From positions 4,402,001-4,466,000 of the forward strand of contig JAULSR010000002.1 in the NCBI GenBank assembly GCA_030512295.1: 64,000 nucleotides of DNA. The letters are read 5' to 3'. This document shows positions 11,656 to 23,884 of this stretch, in pieces. The notes under the pieces are model-generated. The model was not told the origin of the DNA. It searched no databases and was given only the letters and a program-made list of their open reading frames with translations. Positions within the stretch are counted from its first letter, which is position 1; each line of letters starts with the position of its first letter. Both the position numbers and the translations under genes were made by a program. Source of the DNA: Bombardia bombarda (taxonomy: Eukaryota; Ascomycota; Sordariomycetes; Sordariales; Lasiosphaeriaceae).

Positions 11656-14326
11656 ATGGCCGAAAAACAAGACACGGGCTCCTCGTCTGCCTCCACCTCG
11701 GGCCGCATTACATCGTTCGCCTCAACCGCGACCAAAACGTCGGCCCCCCTCACAAGCCCCGACCCCCAACCCATCCGCCGCGTCGGTTCGAGCGCTTTAC
11801 AACCGAGAAGAAGCACATTTCCATCCGCAACCAAACGCGTCGGCCGTTACTGGCGTCGTCAATGGCGTCTCCGGCGAGGCCATCCCCTCCATGGCGGAAT
11901 TGATGTCCCGCCACCATGCAGCAAGGGTTCGCTCCCCAAACGGGGAGAGCCAGTTGAATGCTCTCAAGAGTCCATCATGGCCAAGTTGCGGCCCGAAACG
12001 ACAAAGCAGCAGCAGCAGCGGAGCGCGACCCTACCCGAGTTTGATAGTCTGAGAGCATATCACGTCGACGACAAAGCAGCTCTTGCCCTGCGGAACGATG
12101 AGGTCGCGAGGCTATTGACCGTCGTTCATGACCCGAAGAAGCCTGTCCGCATGGGCGCTAGTCGATTGCTGGAAGGCATGAGAGGTAACGATGCTGGATA
12201 CCAGAAGCTGTCCAAGATGTCCATGAACATCTCCATGGCGCTTTCCCTATGCCTCCTGGATAACGAGTGCATCAACGTCGAGTTCTGCAGTCGTATGGCC
12301 AACCGCGAGCGCCTTCAGAAGTTGATACGCCAGGCTCATGTGGCTGCGACTATGACTACCTCTTCTGCTGAGAAGTCGGCGCACGATGATACCCAAGAGC
12401 TCAAGACAATGTTCGCCATCGTCAACTACATCTCTGCCACCCTAGCCAGACTTGTCAGCCAGACAGCATCCGGAAACTTCTGGATCACAAACATAATCGC
12501 CACCCTGGCAGCCCGAGTCACCAAGATCAAGTTTCTCCTTGTCGATATCACAACTAGCGCCGCTATCGCTGCCGCAACCGGAGAAGAAACTCTCGACAGG
12601 TTTCCCGACTTAGCTGGTCTCTCCCCAAACGCCGAGGACGAAGAGGAGGAATGTGATGAGGCGCAGAGGATCATCGACGCGAATACGAAGGAGGGTCTGA
12701 CGTCTGAAGAGGACGCTGCCATGGCATCGTACTGCGTGGGCCAGAACAAGTACCGTTCCGGGATTAACTCGGCCCTGAAGTACATACTTCTCTCGCTTCG
12801 TCTTCTGAACCGCTCAGGCCTCCCAGCTACGACATACGAAATGTGCGTTGTGGTGTATGAGCTAGGATTCGAAGGATTCAAGGTGAGACATGCTTGAATG
12901 CCAGCAGTACAACAACATATCCAACTAACTATCTCAGACTGTCCTCTTTCAAGATCGAGATCTCGAATACTCGGCCTCGTCCGAACGCGACGTCTTGAAC
13001 ACAACCCAGCCCGCCCTGTCCATGCTGAACCAGGTTCTTCGCGAAATGGACAAGCAACGTCGCCCCATTCTCACAGAAAAGTCTGAGAGCGACCTCCAGA
13101 CATATGTGGAATGGGCATATCGAGAGCGCGACGAAGCCCACTCGTCGCCAGGCAGCGGCATCGACTACTCGGAGTTATCCAAGTCTACCAGGCGGATACC
13201 CCTGAGCTCCATGGCGGACATTTTCACCGTCATGGTGCCCCTGATTGCGACAAGCCCGATCCTGTTGTCCGATTTCACCAGCTTCCGAACCGCTATGGCG
13301 CTCACTGGTGGCGTACAAGACGTCGTCACTCCCTTCCAAGAAGGCCAGTTCGGTGCCTTTTGTCGCCTGTATACCAACCAGTTTGATCAAGAGGTCGAGA
13401 AACGACAGATCCTCCGACTATCCAAGGCGTTTGTTGAGCAGCGCTTTTCATGCTGCAGGCTGCTCGCCAACGGAGATGGGAACTGGAAGGCCAAGATATG
13501 GAGTCCGGATGGGGAGATTGCCAAGCGAGAGCCAACCCATGAAGTACAGGAGAGGCTCGACGACTGTTATGCCGAGATGAAGGAGTGGGTTGTCGACGAG
13601 ACCTCGGTGACTATCTCTTTGCGCATCTACGTCTCCAGTGTCATAATGTTTGCCGTTTTACTCGGAGCCGGCGGTTTGGCAATTGGCTTTACTGTCGGGG
13701 ACAGGATCACTGGCGTTGACCCCTTCAACCTGGCAACATATACCTGGGTGCTAGCCGCCTTCGTTTTGCTCATCTGCAAGAGCGTCCTTGTTGAGAACTG
13801 GACCTGGAGCGACTTTCTGCGGCGGCGGGTGCGCTGCAGATCTGTGTCTGAGCTGGCTGCGACCTCGGGCATCGACGAGCAGCTCATCATGGCAAAGCTA
13901 CTGCACGATGACTGTGGGGGGACAATCCTGCTTACCAGGGGCCCATACAATTCGGTCTTTCGGCGGCAGACGGACGGTAATGGTACTAACGGCTTCTCTA
14001 TTGATCGGCCTATAAGCTCTGAGACACTGATGCTCAGTGGCCTGGCCTTGCTCAAAGTTGTGACGCCTCGCGGAAACGCCATTGTGTGTCTTGACTATCG
14101 CCAGGGGACGTATTTGACCGTAGTGGAGCACCAAGTCCAGCAGAGCAAGAGTCGACTCATTTGTGAGGATCTGAACCCCATCTCCAAGGACAACAGACGT
14201 GCTCGGGCTCGCGGTTGGCGTGGGGCTGAGCCAGCGAGGTTGAGGTTGACGAAGAAGGAAAACTTCAAATGGAAGCGTGTTCAAGGGCTTTATGACTTTA
14301 ACGGGGTGGATGTTGTGTTTGAGTAG
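11656..14326 (+). CDS. Fungal membrane protein of unknown function, 871 residues
   Basis: Two exons (11656..12882, 12938..14326). The intron has donor GTGAGA, branch CTAAC and acceptor CAG, and joins EGFK to TVLFQDRD. An in-frame ATG lies a few codons upstream (about 11623), so the start is not certain. The first 60 residues are Ser/Thr-rich. A Gln run lies near residue 118. Two transmembrane helices near residues 625-655 (ISLRIYVSSVIMFAVLLGAG) and 665-690 (TWVLAAFVLLICKSV) separate a large N-terminal helical part from a C-terminal part ending KKENFKWKRVQGLYDFNGVDV. The stretch at about 11800-12000 reads more naturally in another frame (MAELMSRHHAARVRSPNG), so an unrecognised intron or a frameshift may lie there. 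I do not recognise a named family. Confidence 0.7.
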
Positions 14327-14991
14327 TGGTGCTTTTGTGTTTTGACATCGAATGATACCCCTGTGTCTTAGAATGTGTTGCTGGATGGTTACAAGATGTG
14401 TCAATTGATGGGATTCAGGAGATCACAGGGTTATGACGGCGAGGGTTCGTGTTATTAAGCAAGACCGAGCTTCGTTGGAAATAAAGTGGATGTTGAGTGG
14501 TGGGACAACGAGATATTTTCCATTGCATTCGAGTTCCAAACGCTGGAGGCAGTTGTCCCCGTGCAGTCTTCTATCTCAGCTAACTAAAATCAAGTAGCCC
14601 CCGTCAAGTTGCATAAAGATAGGGTCTCAGAAAGAAAGAGCGACAGCATACTCGACACACCTTATCTGGTTTGCTCCTTCCTCTGGAGACTAAGGTGTCA
14701 GGCCACTCACGCCATGCCTCCTAGACTTACGTCATGATCTTTGATCCGGACTCGACATTATCTACAGTTCATTTCCCCCAACGCTCGCTCCTGCATTCCA
14801 TCCTTCGTGCCTTAGGCCTAAAATCCAGATTGTACCTACTGAAAAAAGTTTTCTTCTTCCCACCTTCTACTTTTCACCTTCTACTTCACACCTTCTCCCA
14901 TCGCCAAATTCTTTTCCTCACACGCCGCATTGCAACACTCACCCCATCCCATCCCCAAAGCAGATCGACTTGACACACGCACAAGCCCAAA
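14327..14991. other. Intergenic, promoter of the acidic protein gene
   Basis: 665 bp. The last 150 bp before the ATG at 14992 are pyrimidine-rich (CTTCT/CACC runs), a common feature of fungal 5' UTRs. No gene seen. Confidence 0.5.
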
Positions 14992-15564
14992 ATGTCTGAC
15001 GACGACTACGATGACGACTATGATGACGACTATGACGGATACGACGCTGCGGATGATGACTACGGCGATGCCGGCGACGACGGTGATGAGTATTGCGGCT
15101 CTGATGGCGGCGACGACGCTAGCGGCTACGGCGATGATGAAGATTATGGCTCTGACGACCATGGCGATGGTGCCGGAGGCTATGCCAATGCCAATCAATA
15201 CTACGGTTGCAGCAACCGCGACCAAGACTTCCAGGCCGAGAACAAGTGTGACGTGAGCGACTCTCATGGAACCTACGAGCATTCTACCGACGATGATGCA
15301 AACCAGAACAAAGGCGATGCTGGATATGGTAGCAGCGCTGGAGGATACCTCGACGACGGCTGCTCTGGCAGTCCTAAGCAGAAGGACATGTCCAACTACG
15401 AGTATGTGAAACCATGGGGTGGAATGCACGAATTCATGCGGTCGTATGGCTTCAAGACGGACGAGCTGGGGGCATATGAAGAGGCTCGCGAGCAGATTGA
15501 GCAGATGAAGCAGCACCACGACGTATCCCAAGCCCGCGCCCAGGGATCAAACAACAATCGCTAG
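14992..15564 (+). CDS. Highly acidic Asp/Tyr/Gly-rich protein, 190 residues
   Basis: A single uninterrupted frame preceded by AAAATG. Residues 1-75 are almost entirely Asp, Tyr, Gly and Ala (DDDY/DDYDG units). The middle is Asn/Gln/Ser-rich. The last 60 residues look like a folded or helical tail (NYEYVKPWGGMHEFMRSYGF, then EEAREQIEQMKQHH). The opposite strand is also open over the same span, as expected from GAY-rich codons, but the plus frame has a better start context and a conserved-looking tail. No domain recognised; it may be an intrinsically disordered scaffold or nuclear protein. Confidence 0.7.
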   Translation: MSDDDYDDDYDDDYDGYDAADDDYGDAGDDGDEYCGSDGGDDASGYGDDEDYGSDDHGDGAGGYANANQYYGCSNRDQDFQAENKCDVSDSHGTYEHSTDDDANQNKGDAGYGSSAGGYLDDGCSGSPKQKDMSNYEYVKPWGGMHEFMRSYGFKTDELGAYEEAREQIEQMKQHHDVSQARAQGSNNNR

Positions 15565-15890
15565 ACAGGAGAGAGCTAGGTCTCCACTGTCGAGATGATT
15601 TAGATATTAGGGCTCAAGGTTGACTACGTACTTGGCTTTTCGGCATGGAAGGTCAGTTCAAAGTCGAGCCAAGAGACATCACTGATTACTGACTTTAACA
15701 GGGAGCTATTATTGTCTGACAACAGCTGTCAATGTTATACGACCCGTCAAATGTGGGAGAGGTATCAACTTCATGAAGGGTTCTCTTTGAACCATCTCTT
15801 TGTCGTTTAACTCAGAACAGCCCTAAAATTGACCTTGTACAACGCAAGAGCAAACTAATCGGCACAAACAGTCACAATATTGTTTCCTCG
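15565..15890. other. Convergent 3' intergenic region
   Basis: The 3' ends of the acidic protein gene (plus) and the dioxygenase gene (minus) face each other. No gene seen. Confidence 0.5.
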
Positions 15891-17279
15891 CTACTCCTCA
15901 TCCGAGTTTCGGCCCCCCTTAATAGCCCGCGCCAGTCTCCCGAACCCCCAGCCACCCTTGGGAATCTGCGAGACAGGACCGGTCGGGTTCATAACACCGC
16001 CCTTGTCGGTCATGAAGGCGGCAGGGTTGACGGCCTTGTTGGCGGCGGTGTTGACGCCGAATCGGATCCAGGCAAAGACACCTTCTGATAGAGTCTTTCC
16101 GACCAGGGCGTAGCGCACAATCGGGTCGTCTCCGTTGGCGCCCTGCATGAAGAGGAAGTCGGCCGTGTTTTGCATGATCTTGTTCTTGTTCTTGCTGTAG
16201 GGCGTGTTCTTGTCGATCTCGGCGATGAGGGTCTGGTCAAAGTAGAGCTGGCCGATGTGGGATGCCTTGCCGCCCGTGACGGTGTTGTTTGGTTGCTTGG
16301 TGGCGCCGAGGTACACGATGGCTGGTAAAGTGGTTAGTACAAGTAAAAGGTTGGGGAAATGATTGCTAATATTATAACAATGACTCACCGTGGATGTGGC
16401 TGGCACGGCCATCGTAATGTCCTGGCAGCAGGCTGTCAAAGGCGGCAACACCGTGGTCGTCGGTTGGCTGCAGGCCACGCAGGGCAGTCCCCTTCAATAT
16501 GCTAGCGTCGTTGGGATCGCCCATACCAGGGTATCCTTGGACGCCGGTATAGATGCCCTGTTTTCTTTGTCAGATATTGTATTACTTTGACAGCTGTGGT
16601 TGCTCTGGTGGTCGCCTACCGTGGAGTTGGAGCTCCAGATATCGACATATGCGTTCGGCACCGTCTTGCAGGTCTTGTAATCGACAACCTGGATGGCCAG
16701 AGTCATCTTGATACCGAGCTCATTCTCGGTAATGTTCTTTCTGACTTGCTCTCCCTTGACGTCTGTATCTAACTGTCAGTCCTTCTCTCGCACAGTTCTT
16801 ATTTTGAGAAATATTTGGGCTTACATAGGGGTCCTTGGTCAACGGCGGGCATCAGCATGCAGGCACCGGCGTCTGAGAAGAGCGTGGCCAAATCCATGCC
16901 GGTCGTCACAACCTTGTTGCTCTTGTGGTTGATCTTTGAAACCGAGATGTAGTCCCGCGGACTCAACTTAGGGCTATAGAGAATGATAACGTAAGCATTC
17001 AGCCGCGCAAATGGTGTGTGAAGTTGTGTCCATGGCATTCCTATACCTCTCTTCCACCTCGAGCCCCAGCTCCCTGCGAAGTCTGGCAAACTCCCGTCCA
17101 TGGATCTCAACCGTCCGCTCGACAAACTCGGGCTGAGAAAAGTGCTCGCTGCAGTGGTCGAGAGATTTGCGTTCCAGAGGAAGAGCTGCATGTGCATATA
17201 CCTTCTCATGGTGGCCGGGATGGGCGACAACAGAAGATGCAGCCAGCAAAGCGCCGGAAAATACCGCCTTGAGACCCAT
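15891..17279 (-). CDS. Secreted intradiol ring-cleavage dioxygenase
   Basis: Five exons (17279..17047, 16973..16825, 16762..16620, 16557..16389, 16321..15891) give 374 residues, with consistent phases and GT-AG introns. An N-terminal signal peptide (MGLKAVFSGALLAASSVVAHP) is followed by a His-rich segment. The catalytic part shows PNAYVDIWSSNSTGIYTG with the first Tyr ligand, then LPGHYDGRASHIH supplying the second Tyr and both His ligands of the non-haem Fe(III). This is the extracellular fungal intradiol dioxygenase group, which cleaves catechol-type aromatics between the hydroxyl groups and is linked to degradation of lignin-derived or plant phenolics. The start at 17279 is chosen because it gives a clean signal peptide; an in-frame upstream extension exists. 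Confidence 0.88.
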
Positions 17280-18923
17280 CTTGATGTGATGCTGCTGATG
17301 TATCAGGAGCAAGAGCAATTGTAGTAGGTCAGACAAGAAACAGTGAAAGATAAGCCCAAGTATTGACATGTAATAGGCATTGAGCCAACTTATTCACCTC
17401 CAGCAAGTCCTTCGACCTCTCCTTTAGCGTCGCTTGCCGGATCGTCGGCTGTCATTCTCGGCTCTAAAAACAAGGGACTGGAGAATAATCACTATCCGGG
17501 TCACAGACATGGCAATTCACCCATGGGCAATACAACGACATCAAGACGCCAACAAACAGGGCATCCGCCAACCTATACCATATAATCGTATCTGTTATCG
17601 TCATGCTTTGACTGACGATTACTGCTCCGTCTTCCACGATGTCACACGCGAGGGACCGCCAAGAGGGATTCCCCGGGATTTTAATATCGACCCGCGTCAC
17701 AAGTTACGAAACACGGTCAAGCTTGGGGCGAATCGGAACCACAAGCGAGGATTGTGGTAGCAAGCGGGTAAAGGAGTAAACGAAAAACGTCAGTCTTTTT
17801 GAGGCGAACGACCCACTCGCACTTTGGCAATGGCGCACGTCTTTCATCTGAGGTTATACATACATTACCCACTCGAGGATCTTGCCTTTCGGCAGTTAGC
17901 CGTGTGCTGGCTGCACCCCGCATTCTCGTCTTGTCCCTCGGGTCACGCCTTGATGCGCCGGCTTGATGGCCAGGGAGGGCTCTCAATACTCTTATTTACA
18001 CTGTTACTATTTTGGTTGCATTTGTTCTGGTGAGTAATGTCACTGCATGGAGTGGCTCGGTTCGCCGGCTGAATTATGGACTGACCTCCACCACCAACAT
18101 GGGCATGGAAGGTTCTTTACTTTTAAGGTGTGTGTCGTGTTCGGTTGACTCCCGGCCATGGCTTCTGTTTCTCTGCAGTATCAACGAAAGCTTATTCTGC
18201 ATGCAAAACCAGCATGAGGTGCATGCTCAATCCGCGAAGCATATGAGAGAGTAACTCTTAAACTGATATCACATTGCGATATCTCACGACCCTTCTCGAA
18301 CAAACATCAACTGTTATTTAAGGAGCTTTCACAGCAGTCTAGCTATCACTACTAATAGGTACCTAGGTAGGTTACAAATTCTCTTCTAGGCTCAAAGGAC
18401 GCGACCAGCCGAGATATCCGAGCCCTTGACCAGGAGGTAGGGTAGGCATATTTGAGACCAAGACATCTTATATTACAGAACGCAAGGCCTGACCTGTTTG
18501 GTAAAAGGTCAGCATATTACAACCCATGTGCCATATGCAGACACTGCTGATTTGTGGTCCAGTACTATAGAGACACGATTGAGGTGATATGGAGGTCGAC
18601 TAACGTAGATGGATTTGGGGACTAACTATTGCGAAATATAATCGGCTCGTAATCACAGCATCCTTATTCGTCAACTATAATCTCAGACGAGCCAAACATG
18701 CCGCCCGGCAGATCCATTATTCGTGTACCTACGCACAGAACACAGTTAATGGATGTTCATGCTCAACCAGTTTCTGGAGGAAGGAATTGCCTACCGTGGC
18801 CGTTCACATATACATGTAGGCGTAACTTGTCTGCTAAACAAAAGATACCTAAGTAATGGGACCAAATGTCCTCAGAGCCAAACCATTTCAAAACTTGTAA
18901 GACACCCCATCTTCCAACCTAGT
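17280..18923. other. Gene-poor, AT-richer stretch
   Basis: 1.6 kb without a supported gene. The first part is the promoter of the dioxygenase. Short open frames (up to 108 codons) have no recognisable features. Confidence 0.5.
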
Positions 18924-20134
18924 CTAAGCTGCTACGAGCTTAGGGAGCAACACATCATCAAACGCCCACAGAACCGACTGGAACTGCACAGCCCAAGCAC
19001 CACCAGTTTACCACGTTGACAGGCGACCTTGCAGGGCGTACTGCTTCTAGACAAAGCCATCCCGAAGCTCAGCAGCCGGCACCCTCATGTGCATCGCCCC
19101 GTGATTGGCCCTGGTCTTGATCTCGAGCGATTCTGTCCCTCTGGTTGTCCCGCTGGTCGGCATCGTACCCGCAGTAACCAGGGACTGCAAGTTCTCCCTG
19201 ACCAGCGCCTGTGCTGCGTCCGTCCCAAAAGTCTCGCTTCCAACCAACAAGACACGCCACGGGCCGGGGCCTAGGTAGTCGAGTCGGGCATTGAGGTTGG
19301 GCTTGGGCAGCTCGAGGGTGTTATTCGGTGCGGCTGCGGCCGGGGTGTTGACGAGCGAGCCACCGACGGGGAGGGAGGGATGTGAGACGATGCCGGCGTG
19401 GACGGTCGAGTGTTGGAAGTTGTCAAAGACGGACTTTTCGGTGGTGTCCAGTGCAAAAGAAGCCATGTTGGTGGCTGTCGGCTCGATTGCGACCAGGAGC
19501 TTCTTGGAGGTTGTATTTCTGCACAAAGTTGGCAAAGGGGAGGAGAAGATCCTCGGGAATTGCGTTTGCGGCGGGGAAGTTCTAATATCCTGGGAGCATC
19601 ATGTCTTCGTAGGGAAGAGCAGTATTGTAGAAGGCCTGCAACGCAGCAATCCTGTCCGCGTTTGCCGGGTAGGTGTAGTTGACGGGCTGGCCAGTGGCGA
19701 GGTCGACGTACTGAGGGACCAGTGAGGTGCGGCCTGGAGTGCCGACAGACACGTTGATGCGAGCGAAGAAGGCCTTTGTTGGACCGTAGTCTTTCTAGTT
19801 TTGCACGCCATAGTCGAAGAAGGAACTAGAATAGTTGCAGGGTCTTGGTAGGTCGAGACATGGCCGCCCTGAGATATTGTTAGCGCGACGAGCTCAAGTG
19901 AAGGTTTTTGAGATTGTAATGTACGAGGTGATTGGATTTTTTGATGAGAATTATGGTCTTGTTCAGATCCTCCTTCAACCTGATGGCTGCGTACGAGCCA
20001 CTTGCGCCCCCTCCGGTGATGGCCACATCCTTGACAATGATGTGAGATGCGACACCCTCCGATAGCAGAGGGGTTGTTGAAGCAAGCGAAACCACCGTCA
20101 GCAGTAAAGTCACCAATCTCAGAGAGCTATTCAT
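18924..20134 (-). pseudogene. FAD-dependent amine oxidase-like gene, inactivated by RIP-type stops and indels
   Basis: The ATG at 20134 gives a signal peptide (SLRLVTLLLTVVSLAST) and then the dinucleotide-binding motif AITGGGASGSYAAIRL. A good intron (GTACAT...CTAACAATATCTCAG) restores GGHVSTY. After that the gene is broken: a frameshift before FFDYGVQN, TAG after VQN, TAG in MMLPGY*NFP where the family has Trp, a deletion/frame change after FVQKYNLQEA, TAG in GFV*KQYALQGR where Gln is expected, and TAA in STW*TGGAW where Trp-Trp is expected. The C-terminal part still reads LDYLGPGPWRVLLVGSETFG and ends FDDVLLPKL. Most of the stops are explained by C-to-T or G-to-A changes, the signature of repeat-induced point mutation. 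Homologue comparison is from memory. Confidence 0.8.
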
Positions 20135-21969
20135 GTTGAAACGACTGTAGCAATAGCCTCTGGTTGCTGAATGAACAACCGCAATGATCATAAATAAGAC
20201 CAAGTTGCAGGAATAATGACAGAGCCCTAATATTGCAACTGGCTGAAATTTTATGAGCTACGATACTTGCTCGTTATGGAGCTGCCTGGGATTGTGAGTC
20301 GCGCTGCCATGGGTCGTTGTCGGCATCGGGGACGTGGGACCATGTTAAGCTACCATCCTTCACTTACCTCGGCATCCGTGGACTTGGGCTGAGCGTCCTC
20401 TTTCTCAGAAACCAGTCAAATGGTCTAATAACTAGGTGGAGAGGGTCGCAACTCTATAACTGGAGACTGAGAGATAAATCTTTTTTCCGGCTGCAAAATA
20501 AGGCCCCTCCCTAATCAGGATACTGTTAGATACATATCGTCTTGAAAACAGGCGTGCAGCGTTTTATGAAGAGATATAGTATCAGAAAGCTGCAGACTCT
20601 GGTTTGAAGAGAATGGTACATGTCTAGTTATCTTTTAGTGGCTAGGTTATCAGGTGTGCCCACTCTACCAGCCGAGTCAAACAGAACCAACCGAGAGAGA
20701 CATACCTCTACTCAAAACCACAGCACGGATTGCTAGAATTACGTAATACCTAGATCGCTGTCTCCTTTTTTAACTAGCTCCCTTTCTTGGATCTGTCTTG
20801 TGTTACCTACCTATATGTACACATGGCTCAGAACTTTATTTGATAATTATCGAATGATGACTGGATACCTATACTCAGTTGGGTGAGTAATTTAAGCGTA
20901 CGTAGGTGTCACAGCCATGCAGTGCTTTGTCTTGTCCAGGTACTGTACGTTACTCAGCCTGCACGACATCGGGCGATCTTTTCTGGTGTGCCTGTGCATG
21001 TGCAGCTCGTGTAATAAGAACATTACGTGTAGTATTTTACTTGTCGGAGCCGGAGGCTGCCTTCCCTAAATGAATTTGAAACCAAACCGCAGGGAATCAA
21101 GCGAACACTGAAATTTTTTTTCGGGAGCCTCAGCGTTCACCGAAAATTCACCACACTAGCTTTACACGCAGATGCAGGGTGTGTGCTAGGTGCGGGATTT
21201 ATCCATGTAGGACTTCCATAGCATGATGCCCCGTGATTCCGAAATGAATCCCGCGAGGCAAACCTCAAGTTCTGATTTTCCAATGACGACAAGGCAAGGC
21301 TTTCTGCCCAGAATGGCTTTAGCAGAAATCTGCCTGCATATGCTGGTTCTAGCAATGCCACTTGGATTTGCTGTTGGCGTTCTGAGTTCGGTCGCGATGC
21401 CATGTACGCTCTGCATCACCCCCCATACGTACAGAAAGTAGTACCACGTACCTACAGTACACGCACGCTGCGTGTACATATATACACGTCGACCATATCT
21501 GCACATGCCTACATTTAATCACAAAAACAATAGGACTGCAGTACCAAGAGTCTTGCCTGATGTAGTCGTTGGTACTGATACTTATTATATAGCAATCGAT
21601 GTGAGGAAAACACCTTTGGAGTATCTTTTTGCACGTCGGCCGCCACTGATGGACGCGAACGCCTTCTTGGTCCGATAGGCTCCGCAAATGTTGATGGGAA
21701 AAAAGGTGCATCGTGCATTTAAAACTTTGCTCGCATGATGCACAGCCTCCGATGATGATGGCGCGGGGCATTGTCAAAACTTCTATTGAAGGTTTGTTGT
21801 GGGGGAAAGAAGAAGGGAACTTTTCTCGTTCGGATTGAAGGAATCATATAGCTTGAAACCCCCGGCATGGCGCAATCACTTCAACATGTTTGCTTTGTCT
21901 ACCGTATCTACTTCTTGATTCAGGGTGCATTATGGTTGACAGACAGTCTTTCTCATATTGGAAGCCCTC
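20135..21969. other. Gene-poor stretch upstream of the coiled-coil protein gene
   Basis: 1.8 kb, AT-richer than flanking genes, with many stops in all frames. Open frames of 60-140 codons overlap on both strands without recognisable motifs. I see no gene that I can support. Confidence 0.5.
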
Positions 21970-23790
21970 ATGATGACCGACCAGCACTCCACAAACGGAT
22001 CCCCTGATCCTGCCTCTTATCGGATTTTGCGCACTCATACCCAACGACCACTTAGCAATGATGAAACAGGTAGCACATCGTACTCCGAGGACGAAGATGA
22101 TGATGCACAGGCCTACCGCCGGCCTCGCACCAGTCGTAATCCCGCGAACCCTTCCATACAACCCAACCGAGTCCAGTTCAGACAGTCGACAGGCGAACGG
22201 CAGAACACCTACAGCCATGACGCCCAGGCACAGTCAGGATACAGATTCACCCCACAAAGGGGCACCTTTGATCATGTCCCGAGACAGGATAACGCCGGTT
22301 ATTACGGTCATCGCCCTGGTCCAATCTCCAGCTCAATGTCCGAGTTTGCGGATGATCACGGCATGGTACACATGCCCGGTCCCTACGGGGGTTCCTACGG
22401 GGCTTCATATTGCACCTACCCAATGCATCTGAATCCATACCCGCATCGCGCTTTGCCACCACCGGCTCCCGCCATGTCACAGCGACACTTCCAAAACCCG
22501 GGCCCCAGAGCTTATCCGATGACCCCGTTACTCAATAACGGGGGAACGCAGTACTCGCCAGCACCGACTATGTACCCGTCGCAGCCTTTCACTCCGCTAC
22601 AGCATCCAGAACGACCCGAAACAACTCATGGTAGGCGCTCTAGGAAGCTACGGCGACCGACAAGCCCGCTGTCCGATGTGGAGTCTGAGTCGGACGAGAC
22701 GGACCTCGAGGAATTAAAAGAGCTGTGGCAAGAGGCCCGGAAACTCCGAGCCAGCCTTCAAAAGCAGAAAGGTCGACGAGCAGCCAAGACAGAGAAGATA
22801 AGACGAGAGGATGAGCGACAGAATCGAGCCAGACCGCAGAAGAAGGTGGTGGTGGTGAAGAGTCGAAGCAAGGAGACTTTGAAAAAAAAGGACATGGGAG
22901 TGCTTATGGACAAGATAGAGCGTCTGAGCCAGCAGATTCAATCGTTGGAGCAAAAGGGTCACGATCCCAGGCTGGGGACAGACAAAGAATGGGTCAAAAG
23001 CCTAACGCTTTCCAGCAGGACTCAAATCGACAGCCATACCGCTCTGATAACCAAGGAATCCAAGGAGCCGGGACTTGGCGGAGTTCTAGAAGATCTCAAC
23101 CGAACTATGCAGACCATCAACCTGACCATGGCACAAATTCGCAGTCAAGACTACCGTAGATATATAGACAGCAAGCCGCGACACGACACGGCGGAGTTTC
23201 TTGGACCAGAGCCCAGAACTAGGCGCTCAAGGCGGTCAACCATTGGATATCGTGAAGGTGGTGAGCTTGATTGGGAAGAACTCCAGTACTCAAATAAGCC
23301 ACCTGGTGTCAGGAGACAGGTTCGGGCATCCGGACCTGTCTCTGCTTTTCACGACAGCGAGGAAGAAGAGGGAGAACAAAGTGTTGAACAAGACTACGAA
23401 GAGCCTACCCCTTCATGGGAGCCCATCAAGACTAGGCAGACTCAAAGGCAGAGCGAAGGTACCGGAGCCAAGGGGAGAAGACTGGCTCCACTGAGCACGG
23501 GCGGGGTCAAGAGAGCGGCGGCACCCAACGCGACCTCAGAAGCGCGCTGGCGTGGAGGCGGCAGAGTTCAGGATGGATTCGAAACACGTAATGTGGACGA
23601 ACAAGAATCGGACGCCTCGAACGATTCTGAGAACATGGTGGCAGAGAGGTCACGAAGAGAATACCGCAATGCACATCGCTACAGGAATTCCAGAGAGCGG
23701 TTAAACGACACACCACCTGTCCCGGACGCACCAAGGAGAGCAGCCAAGACTGGTGGGGTGGGTAAGCGTGGAGGTCGTGGGCAAGAGTGA
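21970..23790 (+). CDS. Disordered Pro/Arg-rich protein with coiled coil, 606 residues
   Basis: A single open frame. The first ATG is at 21970 (MMTDQHSTNG); the frame is open a little further upstream only through a TTG. Residues 1-230 are Pro/Tyr/Gln/Ser-rich and disordered. Residues about 235-330 are charged and helical (ELKELWQEARKLRASLQKQK and following Arg/Lys/Glu), predicted coiled coil, with heptad-like leucines around KIERLSQQIQSLEQK. The C-terminal half is again Arg/Glu/Ser-rich. I do not recognise a family. It resembles in layout the protein encoded at 31449-33053 on the other side of the NLR. Confidence 0.75.
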   Translation: MMTDQHSTNGSPDPASYRILRTHTQRPLSNDETGSTSYSEDEDDDAQAYRRPRTSRNPANPSIQPNRVQFRQSTGERQNTYSHDAQAQSGYRFTPQRGTFDHVPRQDNAGYYGHRPGPISSSMSEFADDHGMVHMPGPYGGSYGASYCTYPMHLNPYPHRALPPPAPAMSQRHFQNPGPRAYPMTPLLNNGGTQYSPAPTMYPSQPFTPLQHPERPETTHGRRSRKLRRPTSPLSDVESESDETDLEELKELWQEARKLRASLQKQKGRRAAKTEKIRREDERQNRARPQKKVVVVKSRSKETLKKKDMGVLMDKIERLSQQIQSLEQKGHDPRLGTDKEWVKSLTLSSRTQIDSHTALITKESKEPGLGGVLEDLNRTMQTINLTMAQIRSQDYRRYIDSKPRHDTAEFLGPEPRTRRSRRSTIGYREGGELDWEELQYSNKPPGVRRQVRASGPVSAFHDSEEEEGEQSVEQDYEEPTPSWEPIKTRQTQRQSEGTGAKGRRLAPLSTGGVKRAAAPNATSEARWRGGGRVQDGFETRNVDEQESDASNDSENMVAERSRREYRNAHRYRNSRERLNDTPPVPDAPRRAAKTGGVGKRGGRGQE

Positions 23791-23884
23791 TTGAGCGGGC
23801 GAATGCACTGGGCATTAGTAGAACTAGGGTACAGAAAAAGTAGTACAAAGTAGTACATGTTATGTGTCTCCAATGGTACTATCA

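Noticed and set aside
14881..15531. 216-codon hydrophobic frame antisense to the acidic protein
   Set aside because: Asp codons GAY read as Val/Ile on the other strand, so a membrane-like shadow is expected; the sense frame has a normal start and tail.
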